15,757 nucleotides of DNA. Origin: Muribaculaceae bacterium (GTDB taxonomy: Bacteria; Bacteroidota; Bacteroidia; Bacteroidales; Muribaculaceae). Shown here one piece after another: positions 14,515 through 15,757 of the stretch. How positions within the stretch are numbered: the first letter of the stretch is position 1; every line of letters starts with the position of its first letter. A program made the translations under genes and the position numbers. The notes under the pieces were generated by a model. That model made no database searches and was not told where the DNA came from. It saw only the letters and a list, made by a program, of their open reading frames with translations. The stretch lies in the NCBI GenBank assembly GCA_016302215.1, contig JAEDNZ010000024.1, forward strand, positions 1-15,757. Direction: 5' to 3'.

Positions 14515-15757
14515 TTTTTTGACTGGGCTTTTTTGATGTCCTTCATAGCGTCAAGCGTCAGCGGGTCAGTGCCGGCATGCAGATGCTTGATAGCCTCGAG
14601 TACCACCGGGTCATGGCTGTTAAGTACCTCATAGAAAGCGTCCCAGCCCAAGATGTTGCGCACTATGATAGCCTTTAATTGATTAACAATCAAAGCGCGC
14701 GAAATGTTGATATAATACCAACGGGCAGGCACACCTTTTTGCGATGCATAATACACAAACGAGCTGAGCAGCAGACTGTCAGAGGGCAAGCGCCTGAGCA
14801 GCTGCCCCACGGTCTTTGCCTTGGTGAGGTCGGCGCGGTTGAGGTCGGCATACTCAAAAGCGAAGTTTTGGAGCAAGTCGGCATTGGCCACATTCATATA
14901 ATAAGAAGTGACGCCTATGGTATCAGATGGGACAAACACATCGGGCATGATGCCACCGCCGCCATAGACGGTGCGGCCGCCGGCGGTGTGAAACAGCAGC
15001 GAATCGTCAAACTTGACGCTGTCAGCATTGAATGTCTCGCCATTATAATATCTGTCAATCACCTCATTTTCGTAATTGACATTCTCGCCGCGCTTGAAAT
15101 TTTTCTGTATGCATCGGCCCGAGGGGGTGTAATAGCGCTGCACGGTGAGCTTGAGTTCAGACGAATCGGGCAATTGAATGATGCGCTGCACAAGACCCTT
15201 GCCAAATGAGCGGCGGCCTATGATGATGCCGCGGTCATTATCCTGCAGCGCTCCTGAGAGTATCTCGCTGGCGCTCGCTGACAGCTCATCGATGAGCACG
15301 GCCACGGGCACGTCATGGAGCACTCCCGTGCCGTCAGCCACCCAGTTCTCATTGTCTTTCGCATTACGGCCGCGCGTCTCGATAATGGGCTGGCCGGGGC
15401 TCAAAAATTCGTTTGCCACCATCAGCGCCGGCTCCATGAAGCCGCCGCCATTGCCTCTCAAGTCGATAATCAGCCCCTCGGCGCCGCGATGTAGCAGATC
15501 CACAGCGGCCTGCAAGAACTCACTGTATGTGGCCTCGGCAAACTTGCTGAGGCGTATGTAGCCCATATTATTCTCAGTGATATAACGGGCATTGACTGAT
15601 GGCGATGGTATATCGCTGCGCGTAATGGTGTATTCGATGGTCTTGGCCACGGAGGGGCGCTTTATGGTGAGGCGCACACGCGAGCCGCGCGGGCCGCGCA
15701 GAGTGTTGAGCACATCATCATTAGTGAAGCCCACGCCGGCCACCTTGCGGCCATCGA
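14511..15757 (-). CDS. S41 family C-terminal processing protease, N-terminal part outside the window
   Basis: The frame is open to the window end, so the visible 414 residues are the C-terminal part of a longer protein. A GTG at 15743 is not the start, because the reading frame upstream of it (DGRK) fits the PDZ domain seen just after it (VAGVGFTNDDVLNTLRGPRG). S41 proteases of the CtpA/Prc type cleave the C-termini of exported proteins in the periplasm. The catalytic core contains YIRLSKFAEATYSEF, LIIDLRGNGGG, and the Ser-Lys dyad: Ser in SASASEIL (the middle serine) and Lys in SFGKG exactly 25 residues later, the usual spacing. After RYYTPSGRCIQ comes a long C-terminal extension to the stop. 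A signal peptide should lie outside the window. The downstream cyclo-ligase start overlaps the stop codon. Confidence 0.95.
   Translation of the reverse strand, partial: DGRKVAGVGFTNDDVLNTLRGPRGSRVRLTIKRPSVAKTIEYTITRSDIPSPSVNARYITENNMGYIRLSKFAEATYSEFLQAAVDLLHRGAEGLIIDLRGNGGGFMEPALMVANEFLSPGQPIIETRGRNAKDNENWVADGTGVLHDVPVAVLIDELSASASEILSGALQDNDRGIIIGRRSFGKGLVQRIIQLPDSSELKLTVQRYYTPSGRCIQKNFKRGENVNYENEVIDRYYNGETFNADSVKFDDSLLFHTAGGRTVYGGGGIMPDVFVPSDTIGVTSYYMNVANADLLQNFAFEYADLNRADLTKAKTVGQLLRRLPSDSLLLSSFVYYASQKGVPARWYYINISRALIVNQLKAIIVRNILGWDAFYEVLNSHDPVVLEAIKHLHAGTDPLTLDAMKDIKKAQSKK

Noticed and set aside
15741..15743. GTG as the start of the S41 protease
   Set aside because: The frame continues upstream with residues that fit the PDZ domain, so the true start is outside the window.

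Overview
This window looks like chromosomal DNA of a Bacteroidales bacterium, possibly Muribaculaceae or a close relative. Three things support this. The run ftsX - DUF3098 - uppP - truB - queA is a gene order I know from Bacteroides relatives. Promoter candidates match the Bacteroidetes pattern (TTTG about 20 bases before TAnnTTTG) and not the sigma-70 pattern. Several genes encode Bacteroidetes-type secreted proteins. The family assignment is a guess. I see no mobile element, CRISPR array, rRNA or phage gene.

Layout. (1) 1-1176, minus strand: two small secreted proteins of unknown function, the second cut off by the window start. (2) 1424-5351, minus strand: a housekeeping run read in the order ftsX, DUF3098 membrane protein, uppP, truB, queA, with a near-consensus promoter just before ftsX. 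(3) 5468-6695, minus strand: an uncharacterised secreted protein with a carboxypeptidase-regulatory-like domain, and upstream of it a CAU-anticodon tRNA with its own promoter and a strong hairpin terminator. (4) 6887-12599, plus strand: five closely packed genes, namely a stand-alone DsbD-alpha-like secreted protein with a cysteine-rich tail, full-length DsbD, MazG, topoisomerase III, and a 56-residue cysteine-rich membrane protein that overlaps the topB stop codon. (5) 12629-15757, minus strand: a run read as S41 protease (5' end outside the window), 5-formyltetrahydrofolate cyclo-ligase, acyltransferase-3 membrane protein and DUF2007 protein.

How they work together. In region 2 the products serve the cell envelope (FtsX in division or wall hydrolase control, UppP in recycling the C55 lipid carrier) and tRNA maturation (TruB pseudouridine 55, QueA queuosine). 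In region 4 DsbD carries electrons across the inner membrane to periplasmic thiols. The DsbD-alpha-like neighbour and the small cysteine-rich protein at the end of the same run suggest a thiol or metal theme, with MazG and TopB as housekeeping passengers. This is the most interesting part of the window, but it is an inference from motifs and gene order.

Overall most of the window is ordinary core genome. The observations worth checking are the cysteine-rich proteins around dsbD, an acyltransferase that lacks its usual histidine, an altered QueA signature, and a terminator placed directly before a start codon.
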